From Anaerolineales bacterium (GTDB lineage Bacteria > Chloroflexota > Anaerolineae > 4572-78 > J111), in contig JACKAU010000004.1 of the NCBI GenBank assembly GCA_020634855.1, positions 372,001-436,000 of the forward strand: a DNA stretch of 64,000 nt, written 5' to 3'. Position numbers and translations under genes: made by a program. Within the stretch, counting starts at the first letter, position 1. Each line of letters opens with the position of its first letter. The notes under the pieces are model-generated. The model worked only from the letters and a program-made list of their open reading frames with translations, did not search any database and was not told the DNA's origin. This document shows, piece after piece, positions 17,714 through 25,956 of this stretch.

Positions 17714-19234
17714 TTGAGAGTTTTACTAGCCAGTCCCGAATCGGAAGTCTGGAATAGTCGTAAACACGTCCATATGGGGTTGGGCTACCTGGCCGGCTCG
17801 TTGCGCGCTCACGGATACGAGTGCGAAATTTGGGATGCCTCGGTCGAAGAGGATGTGGAAACCTTTGAGCAAAAGCTGGCCCGTGACCCGTTTGATATCG
17901 TCTGCCTGTCGGCCCCGACGCCGTTGATTGTCAACGCCTGGGAGTCGGCCAAAACGGCTAAGAAACACGGCGCGATTACCATTCTCGGCGGCCCGCACCT
18001 GACCCTGATGCCCCATGAATCGATGGAAAAAGATCAGGTCGATCTGGTCGTGCGCGGCGAAGCTGAGTACACGATTATCGAAATCATGCGCGCCTTTGAA
18101 AAACAAGCCGAGGTCAACCGCGCGCGAAACCAATCGCCCCTCACTAACCTCCAATCTCCTAATCTCCAATCGCCAATTACCCCTCGCCACTTCGATACTG
18201 AGGCCGGCTGGGGGAGTATTATGGGGCTGTCGTGGCGTAATGAGGCCGGCAAAATCATGCATAATCTGGATCGTCCGCTGCCGGATGATATCGACGCCAT
18301 CCCGTTTCCGGCGTTCGACATGTTCAAAATCGACCGCTACACTAACCTCAATCCGCTGACCGAAGGGCTGGATATGAACGCCCGGACGTACACCATTGTG
18401 ACCTCGCGGGGCTGCCCCTACAAATGTACTTATTGCTCCAAACCCATCACCGGCGACACCTGGCGGGCGCGTAGTGTGGATAACGTCATTGCCGAATGGG
18501 AGTGGTTGGTCAAAGATTTGGGAGCGACGGAGATCGGCATTACTGATGACATTTGGAATTTGGATCGCCAGCGAGCCAAGGATTTGTGCCGAGCCATCAT
18601 CAAAGCCAACTTGCAAGTGCCGTGGGTGACGGTTCACGGCATGAAGGTCAACAACACCGATCAAGAGTTGTTTCATCTAATGAAGCAGGCCGGCTGCAAA
18701 CGGGTCGGTTTTGGGATTGAAAACGGCGACGATTGGATGCTGCGCAACGTGATTAAAAAAGGCCAGACCATCGATATGGTTCGCCAGGCAGTGAAACATG
18801 CTAAGACCGCCAAACTGGAAACAATGGGCTTTTTCATCTTCGGCATGCCCGGTGAGACCGAGGAGTCGATGGAGAAGACCATCCGGCTGGCGGTGGAACT
18901 GGACCCCGATTTGGCCCATTTTATGATGGCCGCGCCTTTCCCCGGCACGGAGATGTGGGACACGCTGGTGGAAAAAGGCGATGTTTTCTCGCACAATATG
19001 GATTGGTCACAGTTGGCTATCCAGGCCGATAAGGCTCATTTTGCCTTTGGCGATCTGGATAAGGCAACCGTCGAACGTAAATGGCACGAAGCGCATCGGC
19101 GCTTCTACTTACGCCCTCGCAGAATTGCCCGCATTGTGGCTCGCAAAGATACGTGGCTGCGTTTTCCCTACTATCTAAAAACCGCGGCGAACATGCTCAT
19201 GGGCTTAGGTGAGCGCGAAGCTGCCGCAGCATAA
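17714..19234 (+). CDS. B12-binding radical SAM protein (paralogue B), with captured repeat
   Basis: 506 residues, close relative of the preceding gene: MRVLLASPE, LGGPHLTLMP, VVRGEAEY, cluster motif CPYKCTYC (Cys234, 238, 241), FGIENGDDWML, FFIFGMPGETEESMEKT and the tail RRFYLRPRRI. The start is TTG, 6 bases behind GGAGG. Residues about 139-158 (NQSPLTNLQSPN, then LQSPITPR) have no counterpart in paralogue A. They are encoded by CTAACCTCCAATCTCCTAAT and flanking bases, a repeat that is intergenic elsewhere in this window. The insert keeps the frame and falls in the linker between the B12 and radical SAM domains, so the enzyme may still work. Confidence 0.88.
   Translation: MRVLLASPESEVWNSRKHVHMGLGYLAGSLRAHGYECEIWDASVEEDVETFEQKLARDPFDIVCLSAPTPLIVNAWESAKTAKKHGAITILGGPHLTLMPHESMEKDQVDLVVRGEAEYTIIEIMRAFEKQAEVNRARNQSPLTNLQSPNLQSPITPRHFDTEAGWGSIMGLSWRNEAGKIMHNLDRPLPDDIDAIPFPAFDMFKIDRYTNLNPLTEGLDMNARTYTIVTSRGCPYKCTYCSKPITGDTWRARSVDNVIAEWEWLVKDLGATEIGITDDIWNLDRQRAKDLCRAIIKANLQVPWVTVHGMKVNNTDQELFHLMKQAGCKRVGFGIENGDDWMLRNVIKKGQTIDMVRQAVKHAKTAKLETMGFFIFGMPGETEESMEKTIRLAVELDPDLAHFMMAAPFPGTEMWDTLVEKGDVFSHNMDWSQLAIQADKAHFAFGDLDKATVERKWHEAHRRFYLRPRRIARIVARKDTWLRFPYYLKTAANMLMGLGEREAAAA
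18129..18183 (+). repeat. Repeat element inside a coding sequence
   Basis: The stretch with CTAACCTCCAATCTCCTAAT followed by CTCCAATCGCC is nearly identical to the arm at 34213-34237, and related words occur at 54194-54214 and 6161-6173. Here it is translated as an Asn/Gln/Ser/Pro-rich linker. Confidence 0.6.
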
Positions 19235-19249
19235 TTAGAACAACTCGCT

Positions 19250-20329
19250 ATGCTAAAGTTACTTACCAAACTACCGCTCTACTGGACTTACCGCCAGTTT
19301 GGCTGGCCGACCATGCTGCCCTTCTCGATTGTGGTCAGCGTCAGCTATCGCTGCAACAGCAAATGCAAAACCTGCGACGTGTGGCGCAAACCCAACGATG
19401 ATATGACCTTTGAAGAGTGGGATAAAACCTTCGCCAAGATTGGCCGAGGCCCACTCTATTTTACGTTCACCGGCGGCGAACCGTTTCTGCGCAAAGATAC
19501 GGTCGATATGGCCCTGTCGGCTTACGAACATTGCCGCCCGTCGGTGATTACCATTCCCACTAACGGTATTTTGACCAAACGAATTATCGACGGCGTTGAG
19601 CGCCTGTGCGAAGGCGCTCCAACGACCAATATCGGCATCAACCTGTCGCTGGATGAAGTCGGTGAGCGCCACGATGAAATTCGAATGGTGCCCGGTAATT
19701 GGAAGAAGGCCATGCACACCTGGTCGGAGTTGAAAGCGCTGCAAAAGCGGCACAAAAACTTGGTGCTGACCAATCATACCGTTATTTCCAACTACAACAT
19801 CGACCGCTTTTTTGAGATTTACGCCGGACTGGAATTTTTGAGGCCGGATAGTTACATCACCGAAATCGCTGAAGAACGGGTGGAATTAGACACCGTCGGC
19901 TGGGAAATTACCCCGATGGCCGAGAAATACGGCCCTATCGCCGATTTCTTGAGCGAGAAAGCGCACCAACGGCGGGTATCGGGCTTTGCCAAAATTACGC
20001 AGGCGTTTCGGGCCGAATATTATCAACTGGCCAAGCGGGTGCTAAATGAGCAGCGGCAGGTGATTCCCTGTTACGCCGGTTGGGCCAGTTGCCAGATCGC
20101 CCCCAATGGCGATCTGTGGAGCTGCTGTATTCGGGCGGAGGGCGTCGGCAACCTGCGCGAAAACGATTATGATTTGCGGCGGATTTGGACCGGCAATGAG
20201 ATGGCGAAACTCCGGCGCAGTATCTATAACGGCGAATGTCACTGCCCCATGGCCAATGCGTCCTACGCTAATATGCTCTTACACCCCCCCACAATGGCTC
20301 GAGTTGTCTCGACTGTGGTTTCCCCGTAG
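19250..20329 (+). CDS. Radical SAM / SPASM-domain protein
   Basis: 359 residues, third gene of the operon, 15 bases after the previous stop. The radical SAM motif is CNSKCKTC (Cys35, 39, 42), followed by FTFTGGEPFLRKD and NLSLDEVGERHDEIR. The C-terminal SPASM-like cysteines are in CYAGWASCQIAPNGDLWSCC and CHCPMANASY, which would hold auxiliary Fe-S clusters. SPASM enzymes modify peptides or act in cofactor, lipid or sugar pathways. No precursor peptide gene is obvious next to it. A short hydrophobic N-terminus may associate with the membrane. Confidence 0.88.
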   Translation: MLKLLTKLPLYWTYRQFGWPTMLPFSIVVSVSYRCNSKCKTCDVWRKPNDDMTFEEWDKTFAKIGRGPLYFTFTGGEPFLRKDTVDMALSAYEHCRPSVITIPTNGILTKRIIDGVERLCEGAPTTNIGINLSLDEVGERHDEIRMVPGNWKKAMHTWSELKALQKRHKNLVLTNHTVISNYNIDRFFEIYAGLEFLRPDSYITEIAEERVELDTVGWEITPMAEKYGPIADFLSEKAHQRRVSGFAKITQAFRAEYYQLAKRVLNEQRQVIPCYAGWASCQIAPNGDLWSCCIRAEGVGNLRENDYDLRRIWTGNEMAKLRRSIYNGECHCPMANASYANMLLHPPTMARVVSTVVSP

Positions 20330-20338
20330 AACTCAACG

Positions 20339-20367
20339 TTGCCTGACTATTAAGTCGGTACTATAAT
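20339..20367 (+). promoter_or_regulatory. Candidate promoter before a structured element
   Basis: TTGCCT at 20339-20344, a 17-base spacer and TATAAT at 20362-20367. The predicted start (about 20374) lies just before the inverted-repeat element at 20394-20521. Confidence 0.5.
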
Positions 20368-20393
20368 CCTCCCTGCTCAAAAGCGGTCTGAAC

Positions 20394-20521
20394 GGCAGCA
20401 AGATTGGTCCGGTTTCAGCTATTTGATCGAACCAGCGGCTAAAATGGGAAGATTAGTCTGGCGGCCCTACCGCCGATTTAAGGAAACTGGACCAATCAAT
20501 TTATGGTAGGGCTTTGCTGCC
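20394..20521. repeat. Folded 128-bp element with nested inverted repeats
   Basis: The outer arms GGCAGCA + GATTGGTCCGGTTTC (20394-20417) pair with GGAAACTGGACCAATC ... TGCTGCC (20482-20521). Inside, GCCCTACC (20464-20471) pairs with GGTAGGGC (20505-20512), giving alternative folds. There is no open frame. It could be a MITE-type element or a small structured RNA made from the promoter just upstream. Confidence 0.55.
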
Positions 20522-20535
20522 TTAAGGTGAGTTAA

Positions 20536-20564
20536 TTGGACAAGTTAAATTCTTCCTGTAGAAT
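20536..20564 (+). promoter_or_regulatory. Candidate promoter of the FHA gene
   Basis: TTGGAC at 20536-20541, a 17-base spacer and TAGAAT at 20559-20564, about 105 bases before the FHA start. Confidence 0.5.
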
Positions 20565-20670
20565 GAAGGTTTCAGTAGGAAGTGAGTACATGCTCTTGGG
20601 GACATAAAGATAAGCGTGTACAAACGGTAGTAGGCCACTGAACAAATCCATAATATTAAGGTAGAAGGAA

Positions 20671-22758
20671 ATGCCCGAAGAATCATCAAAAAGTGTACAA
20701 GGTGACGCTGCCAAAGATCATTTCACAGTGAGACACCCCGAAGGCAAATCTGAGAAATTTCCTTTGCCGGAGGGCGAAGGCACCATCATCAAGGTGGGTC
20801 GTGAGTTGGATAATGATCTGGTGCTGACCGACCCGCGTTCCTCCCGGCACCACGCCGAATTCCGGCGTACGGGGAACATCTGGGAAGTGAGAGACCTGGA
20901 CAGCGCCAACGGCACGTTCGTTAACAATGAAAGACTTGAGCCGGACACGTGGACAAAAATCACGCCGCGTCAAACGGTGACCATCGCCGAAACCCGGATT
21001 GTGTGGGAACAAAATTTGGCAGCCCAGTCCACCGTAGAGATGAAGCGCCCGCGTGATATGACGGTGCCTAGCGCGGTTCCGCCGCCCGTGGTTAAACCCA
21101 GCCCGGCCCCGGCGCCGACCCCGGCGAAAGAAGGGGAGCGGCCGCAGACGATCATCACGCCGTGGGCCATTGGCATTGGCCTGGTGGTGCTACTGCTCAT
21201 TATCGCCGGCTTGGTATTGATGTTGTCCGGCAGCGGTGACGGCGGCGATCTGGCCGATCAGCAGCCGGTCACGTTTCAAACCCCCGGCGCCGGTGACGGG
21301 CGCGGCGACGGTAGCCTTGAGGGGCAGTCGTTGGGCAGCAGTCCTACCTCTACTCCCACGCCGTCCGGCCCGCAGTTGGCGATTCCGGTCTTGGAGATCG
21401 TTTCCTCCCAGGTCAGCCCGATCATTTTTGGGGCGTCGCCCAACACCACGGAAGCCTACATTTTCATCGATGTCCGCGCCCGCAACGCCGGGAACATTCC
21501 GTTTGAATTTTCGATCAGCAACTTCTCGATGCGCACCCGCGACGGTCAGACGTTCAGCGAAGCTGGCTCCAGCATTAGCGAGAACTATCTGAGACAGTTA
21601 GGAGCTATCGACCGCTTTGAAGATCTGGCGCTAACGCCCGGCGGCAGCGTGCCCGGTAGCCTGGTATTTCAGTTGGAGATCGGGACGTATGATCTGGAGT
21701 TGGTCTTTGAAGCGCCTGATCTTGATCCGGTTTACTTGAGTCTGGGTACGATCAACATGGATCGAGAGCTAAAAATTGCGGCGGGTACGCCGGCAGCGGT
21801 CTATGATGAGGCGGTTGTTGTGCCTACGACTGAGACTGAGACTGAGCCGACAGCGACGGTAGCGCCAACGCCTACGCCAACTCGGCCGGCGCTCATTCCG
21901 GCACCGGCCCAGGTGTCTCGATCGGCCCTGGCCGGAACCATTGCCTACGCCAGCTTCGATGGCGAGAGCTACAATATCTACTTCGGTGATGTCGAAAGCG
22001 GCGAGTCCACCTTTTTCCGCAGCCAGGCCAGCCAGCCCGCGTTTAGCCCCGATGGATCGCGCATCGCCTTCCATTCTTGGGATGACAGTTCGCGTGGTTT
22101 GATGACGATGGATGTATCCGGGGCCAACGGAATAATTGTGGCCAACTTCCTGGAAGATCAACTACCGACCTGGACCGCCGACGGCGACGAAATCGTTTTG
22201 CTGTCGCGCCGATCCGGCGACCGCAAGTCGAACTTGATTAAGGTCGGCAGTCGCCAGGAACGGACTGAGGGCGTAATTTTGGGTGAAGGTGAGTATCCCA
22301 CCATCGGTCAAACCGGCCGGATGGTCTTTAAAGGCTGGGGCACTACGGCCTTTGGCTTGCGCTCGTCTACTGACACGATGGGAGATATCGAAAGCATTAC
22401 CAGCGTTGATGGTGATACCGCCCCGGCCTTATCGCCTGATGGGGAAAAGGTCGTCTTTATGTCACAGCGTGAAGAGAACTGGGATATCTACGTAGCCGAT
22501 GCTGACGGCTCCAACTTGCAGCGGCTGACGGATGATGCGGCTCAAGACGGTATTCCGACCTGGTCGCCTGATGGTAACGCGATTGCTTTTGTCAGCGATC
22601 GTGGGGGAATTTGGGCTATCTGGGTGATGACCCCCGACGGCAATGGCAAGAGCCAACTCTTTACCATGCCCGGTTCCGCCGATGGCTTTGTCGGCAGCCC
22701 CAGTTCAACCGATGCCACCCGTGGCTGGGCTGAAGAGCGCATTAGCTGGATCAGATAG
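20671..22758 (+). CDS. FHA-domain membrane protein with C-terminal PD40 repeats
   Basis: 695 residues. An N-terminal FHA phosphothreonine-binding domain (about 37-110) shows VGRELDNDL, SRHHAEF and DLDSANGTFVN. A Pro-rich linker and one membrane helix follow (166-186). Outside comes an Ig-like or DUF4352-like strand region (about 240-370), a Thr/Pro linker, then TolB-type PD40 propeller repeats (PAFSPDGSRIAF, PALSPDGEKVVFMS, PTWSPDGNAIAFVSDRGG). The design joins cytoplasmic phospho-signalling to an external propeller, like the 853-residue protein at 6221, and suggests a Ser/Thr kinase sensing circuit. The AGGAA ribosome site fits. Confidence 0.85.
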   Translation: MPEESSKSVQGDAAKDHFTVRHPEGKSEKFPLPEGEGTIIKVGRELDNDLVLTDPRSSRHHAEFRRTGNIWEVRDLDSANGTFVNNERLEPDTWTKITPRQTVTIAETRIVWEQNLAAQSTVEMKRPRDMTVPSAVPPPVVKPSPAPAPTPAKEGERPQTIITPWAIGIGLVVLLLIIAGLVLMLSGSGDGGDLADQQPVTFQTPGAGDGRGDGSLEGQSLGSSPTSTPTPSGPQLAIPVLEIVSSQVSPIIFGASPNTTEAYIFIDVRARNAGNIPFEFSISNFSMRTRDGQTFSEAGSSISENYLRQLGAIDRFEDLALTPGGSVPGSLVFQLEIGTYDLELVFEAPDLDPVYLSLGTINMDRELKIAAGTPAAVYDEAVVVPTTETETEPTATVAPTPTPTRPALIPAPAQVSRSALAGTIAYASFDGESYNIYFGDVESGESTFFRSQASQPAFSPDGSRIAFHSWDDSSRGLMTMDVSGANGIIVANFLEDQLPTWTADGDEIVLLSRRSGDRKSNLIKVGSRQERTEGVILGEGEYPTIGQTGRMVFKGWGTTAFGLRSSTDTMGDIESITSVDGDTAPALSPDGEKVVFMSQREENWDIYVADADGSNLQRLTDDAAQDGIPTWSPDGNAIAFVSDRGGIWAIWVMTPDGNGKSQLFTMPGSADGFVGSPSSTDATRGWAEERISWIR

Positions 22759-22802
22759 TGACAAATTATTTTTGATAATAAAGTTGATAAAAAATAGATT
22801 AA

Positions 22803-22830
22803 TTGACAAATAACAAGTCTGCTCTATAAT
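22803..22830 (+). promoter_or_regulatory. Strong sigma-70 promoter
   Basis: TTGACA at 22803-22808, a 16-base spacer and TATAAT at 22825-22830: both hexamers are perfect. It is directed at the radical SAM gene at 22986, with a leader of about 150 bases that contains the element at 22850-22941. Confidence 0.75.
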
Positions 22831-22841
22831 CAAGCAATCTT

Positions 22842-22949
22842 GTTAGACCGGATGCGTCCCAGAAACTGGGACAAACATGGGGGGATTCGGGGGGATACCC
22901 CCGTGCCCCCCTGTGCTTTCCCAAATTTTGGGACGCACCTGGTTAGACC
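22842..22949. mobile_element. 92-bp MITE-like element with 8-bp direct repeats
   Basis: GTTAGACC at 22842-22849 and again at 22942-22949 flank a 92-bp unit whose ends are inverted (GATGCGTCCCA and TTGGGACGCACC). The centre is a very GC-rich hairpin (GGGGG, GATA, CCCCC). The terminal inverted repeats plus an exact 8-bp duplication look like an insertion with target-site duplication. It has no coding capacity and sits in the leader between promoter and gene. Confidence 0.6.
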
Positions 22950-22985
22950 CTTCACAAGGAAGCTCTTTTTAGGAGGAGGCTGTCT

Positions 22986-24428
22986 GTGGCAAAGGTTTTG
23001 TGGGTAGAAAAGCAAATAGATTATGAACCCCAAGGGGTCATGTCGATCTCGGCGGTGTTGAAAGAAGCGGGTCACGACGTTCAACTCACTATCGCCGCGC
23101 AAGAAAACCCTGTTGAGTATGCCAAAAAATACCAACCGGATGTCGTCGGCTACAGTATGATGACCGGTTCGCAGCATTATTACTTTAAAGTCAATCGAGC
23201 CATCAAAGAGGCGTTAGGCAAACAGGCCCCCCTGTCGGTTTTTGGCGGCCCGCACCCCACCTTCTTCCCCGATCTGATCAAAGAAGACGGGGTTGACGGC
23301 GTCTGCGTGGGCGAGGGCGAAGGCCCGTTGGTCGATTTAGCCAATTCGCTGGACAAAGGCGGGCTTGATCCCAACATCCCCAATTGGTGGTTCGATATCG
23401 AGGGCGAGATTGTCAAAAATCCGGTGCGGCCGCTTATTCGCAAGCTAGGCGACTTGCCGATGCCCGACCGTGATCTGGTCTACGGTAAGCACGATGTAAC
23501 GCGGCGCAGCCCGATCAAGCATTTTATGGCCAGTCGAGGTTGCCCTTACAACTGCACCTACTGCTTTAATCACGCCTGGTATCAAATCTATACCCGCGAA
23601 AAACGGGGCTACCAGCGCAGCGTCGAATCGGTGGTTGAAGAAGTCAACTGGGTGCGGGAACGATACCCGTTGGAGCAGGTGGTCTTTTTGGATGACCTGT
23701 TCATCATCTACGTCGATTGGCTGGAAGAGTTTGCCGAGATATTCCCGAAAGAAGTGGGCTTACCCTTCTTCTGCAACGTCCGCTCGAACCTGATTACGCC
23801 GGAAAAAGTGGCGCTGCTCAAAAAAGCCGGAGCCAACACCGTCAGCATGGGTATCGAGGCCGGCAACGACCGCCTGCGCAATGATCTCCTCAAACGCAAG
23901 ATGTCGCGCGAAACCATCATCGAGTCGGGTCGCTTGCTGCACGAAGCCGGCATCAACCTGACCGCCACCAACATTCTGGCCCTGCCGACGGCCACCCTTG
24001 AGGATGACATCGACACGATGCGGCTCAACGCTGAGGCTAAAGTGAAATATGCCCACGCCTTCCTGTTCCAGCCCTACCCGGCCACCGAGCTGGGCGAGTT
24101 TGCCAAAAAGAACGGCCACATGGCCGGCAGTTTTGAAGATATCGGAGCCATCGCTTGGGACAGTTCCATTCTGGTCAGAAGCGAAGACGAAAAGAACCAG
24201 ATGGAAAACTTGCAGCGCTGGTTTGCCATCGGCGTTGAGTTCCCCTGGATGGAACCGATTATCCGCCAATTGGTCAAAACCCCGCGCAATAAAGCCATTG
24301 ATAGCTTGTACTGGTGGATTCACAAGTTGTGGAAAGGTTGGGCCATCACCCGCCGGGTGCATCCTATCAAGATTACGCCCGGGGTGATTTTGGAGAACGC
24401 CCGCCATTTCCTTCAGATGGAAGCGTAA
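22986..24428 (+). CDS. B12-binding radical SAM protein
   Basis: 480 residues, GTG start 8-10 bases behind GGAGGAGG. The N-terminal cobalamin-binding region (MAKVLWVEKQIDYEP, SVFGGPHPTFFPDLI, VCVGEGEGPLV) is followed by the radical SAM core with CPYNCTYCFNH (Cys186, 190, 193), VSMGIEAGNDRLRNDLLKR and a C-terminal basic helical part. It differs clearly from paralogues A and B and lacks their RRFYLRP tail. It is monocistronic, with its own promoter and terminator. The reaction is unknown. Confidence 0.88.
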   Translation: MAKVLWVEKQIDYEPQGVMSISAVLKEAGHDVQLTIAAQENPVEYAKKYQPDVVGYSMMTGSQHYYFKVNRAIKEALGKQAPLSVFGGPHPTFFPDLIKEDGVDGVCVGEGEGPLVDLANSLDKGGLDPNIPNWWFDIEGEIVKNPVRPLIRKLGDLPMPDRDLVYGKHDVTRRSPIKHFMASRGCPYNCTYCFNHAWYQIYTREKRGYQRSVESVVEEVNWVRERYPLEQVVFLDDLFIIYVDWLEEFAEIFPKEVGLPFFCNVRSNLITPEKVALLKKAGANTVSMGIEAGNDRLRNDLLKRKMSRETIIESGRLLHEAGINLTATNILALPTATLEDDIDTMRLNAEAKVKYAHAFLFQPYPATELGEFAKKNGHMAGSFEDIGAIAWDSSILVRSEDEKNQMENLQRWFAIGVEFPWMEPIIRQLVKTPRNKAIDSLYWWIHKLWKGWAITRRVHPIKITPGVILENARHFLQMEA

Positions 24429-24456
24429 CCTTACTTCCCCTAAATGTTCAAAATAG

Positions 24457-24492
24457 AACGGGCGTACCAAGTAATCGGTACGCCCGTTTTTT
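24457..24492 (+). terminator. Rho-independent terminator
   Basis: AACGGGCGTACC / GGTACGCCCGTT, a perfect 12-bp stem with an 8-base loop, ending in a T6 run, 28 bases after the radical SAM stop. Confidence 0.92.
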
Positions 24493-24792
24493 CTGTATTG
24501 TTGTTCCTCTCCACGCCCCACGTTAAATTTCCTCTCAACCCTTTTGCAGCAAAGCGAGATATGCTATACTTGAACTATCTTCGTTTTTCGACTTCATCTT
24601 CTTGATGTCCTCCCTCCCCACGGCCGAACTATTCGCTTTGTTTGTTGGAAAAGTTAGGCTATCGACTAGGTCATATATCAATGAAAATGCTGGTATAAAG
24701 TTGTATAGTTCTTTTCTAGCTAAAAAAGTCTTTATATTTTAGAATACCTTTGCAATTTTAAACACTTCTCTAACATCAACTTGTTTTGACAC

Positions 24793-24858
24793 AAGTTCGC
24801 TAAAAAGGTAAAGTTAAACTCAAAGTATAATTAGCATTATATTACGGGTGGCGAACTT
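24793..24858. promoter_or_regulatory. Possible operator/promoter of the nuclease-like pair
   Basis: AAGTTCGC (24793-24800) and its inverse GCGAACTT (24851-24858) flank an AT-rich block with a TATAAT at 24826-24831. The second arm touches the ATG of the next gene. The layout suits an autoregulated promoter, but no good -35 is visible. Confidence 0.35.
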
Positions 24859-25314
24859 ATGAGATTCAAGGCGGACATGGCAGTTTATGATAAAACTGGT
24901 CAGCTAGCTCTCGTCGTTGAGGCAAAGAACAAACTGGGGACTTCAAGTAACTGGGCGACAAAAATGCGTCGAAATATACTCGCCCATGGTTTGATGCCTA
25001 ATACACCTTTCTTTTTGTTAGCTCTACCTGATCGTTTTTATTTATGGAAAGATGCTGGGATTGTACCTGAACTAGTTCCGCCAAACTATGAAATCGATCC
25101 AAGACCATTTTTGCAATCATATTACGATGGACCTGAAATATCGCTAAATTCTCTTGCAGGCGAAAGTTTTGAATTAGTTATATCATCTTGGCTAAGTAAA
25201 CTCTTGCAAACCGATATCCTTCCCCCTGAATTGCAAGAACAAGGTTGGTTGATCGAGACTGGCTTATTTGAAGTTATCAAGCTTGGTCATCTGGCTGCTC
25301 AAGTCGCTGTATGA
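24859..25314 (+). CDS. PD-(D/E)XK-like nuclease-fold protein
   Basis: 151 residues with lower GC than the neighbours. The N-terminus MRFKADMAVYDKTGQLALVV runs into EAKNK: an upstream Asp, a strand and an E-x-K motif, the signature of restriction-endonuclease-like folds. The remainder is WATKMRRNILAHG, a strand region FFLLALPDRFYLW and a helical tail. It overlaps the PIN-like gene by 4 bases (ATGA). Similar small proteins occur in cyanobacteria as far as I recall. Whether it cuts DNA is unknown; it could be part of a defence or toxin-antitoxin-like pair. Confidence 0.6.
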   Translation: MRFKADMAVYDKTGQLALVVEAKNKLGTSSNWATKMRRNILAHGLMPNTPFFLLALPDRFYLWKDAGIVPELVPPNYEIDPRPFLQSYYDGPEISLNSLAGESFELVISSWLSKLLQTDILPPELQEQGWLIETGLFEVIKLGHLAAQVAV

Positions 25315-25925
25315 ACATTTATGTTGAGTCAAACTTTGTTCTAGAATTAGCTTTACTCCAAGAACAGTCCGAAGCTTGTGAAAATATTTTGTCCATTTGT
25401 GAAGCAGGTAAGACCAAATTAGTCTTACCTGCTTTTTGTATTGCTGAGCCTTACGAGACATTGGGAAGACGCGCGAAGCATAGGAGTAATCTTTCTAGAG
25501 ATTTAGTTGCTGAACTGGGGCAATTATTACGTTCTGAGCCTTATCGGGAAGAAGTAGATACTTTACAAGATGTAACCAACATTTTGATTCGCAGTAGTGA
25601 GGAAGACAAACAAAGACTGAACCAAGCACTCGACAGAATCTTAAGTCTCGCTGAGGTTATTCCATTGGAACGGGATATACTGATAGCGGCAATTACATAC
25701 CAAGCAAATTTGGACCTCTCTCCTCCCGACTCAATCGTTTATGCCTCTGTGCTTCATCATCTACATGCGACCACACCGGCAAAAAGCTGTTTTCTTAACA
25801 GAAATTCGAAAGATTTTGATGATCCAGATATTGTTGATACACTCGATAACTACAAATGTAAGATGCTCCCAAGATTCGATAGCGGACATAACTACGTTCA
25901 AAGCGAGGTTGGCAGTGAAGCTTAA
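25311..25925 (+). CDS. PIN-like domain protein
   Basis: 204 residues, coupled by ATGA to the gene before it. The N-terminus MNIYVESNFVLELALLQ has the PIN beta-1 pattern, but with Glu where Asp is usual. Further acidic positions are in CIAEPYETLGRR, LDLSPPDSIVYASVL and LNRNSKDFDDPDI, which match the order of PIN metal ligands. PIN domains are RNA-cleaving nucleases, often toxins. Low GC content and the paired arrangement suggest horizontal transfer of the two-gene unit. Confidence 0.65.
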   Translation: MNIYVESNFVLELALLQEQSEACENILSICEAGKTKLVLPAFCIAEPYETLGRRAKHRSNLSRDLVAELGQLLRSEPYREEVDTLQDVTNILIRSSEEDKQRLNQALDRILSLAEVIPLERDILIAAITYQANLDLSPPDSIVYASVLHHLHATTPAKSCFLNRNSKDFDDPDIVDTLDNYKCKMLPRFDSGHNYVQSEVGSEA

Positions 25926-25956
25926 TGGCTTAGCGAATTGCATTTCTTAACCTCCC

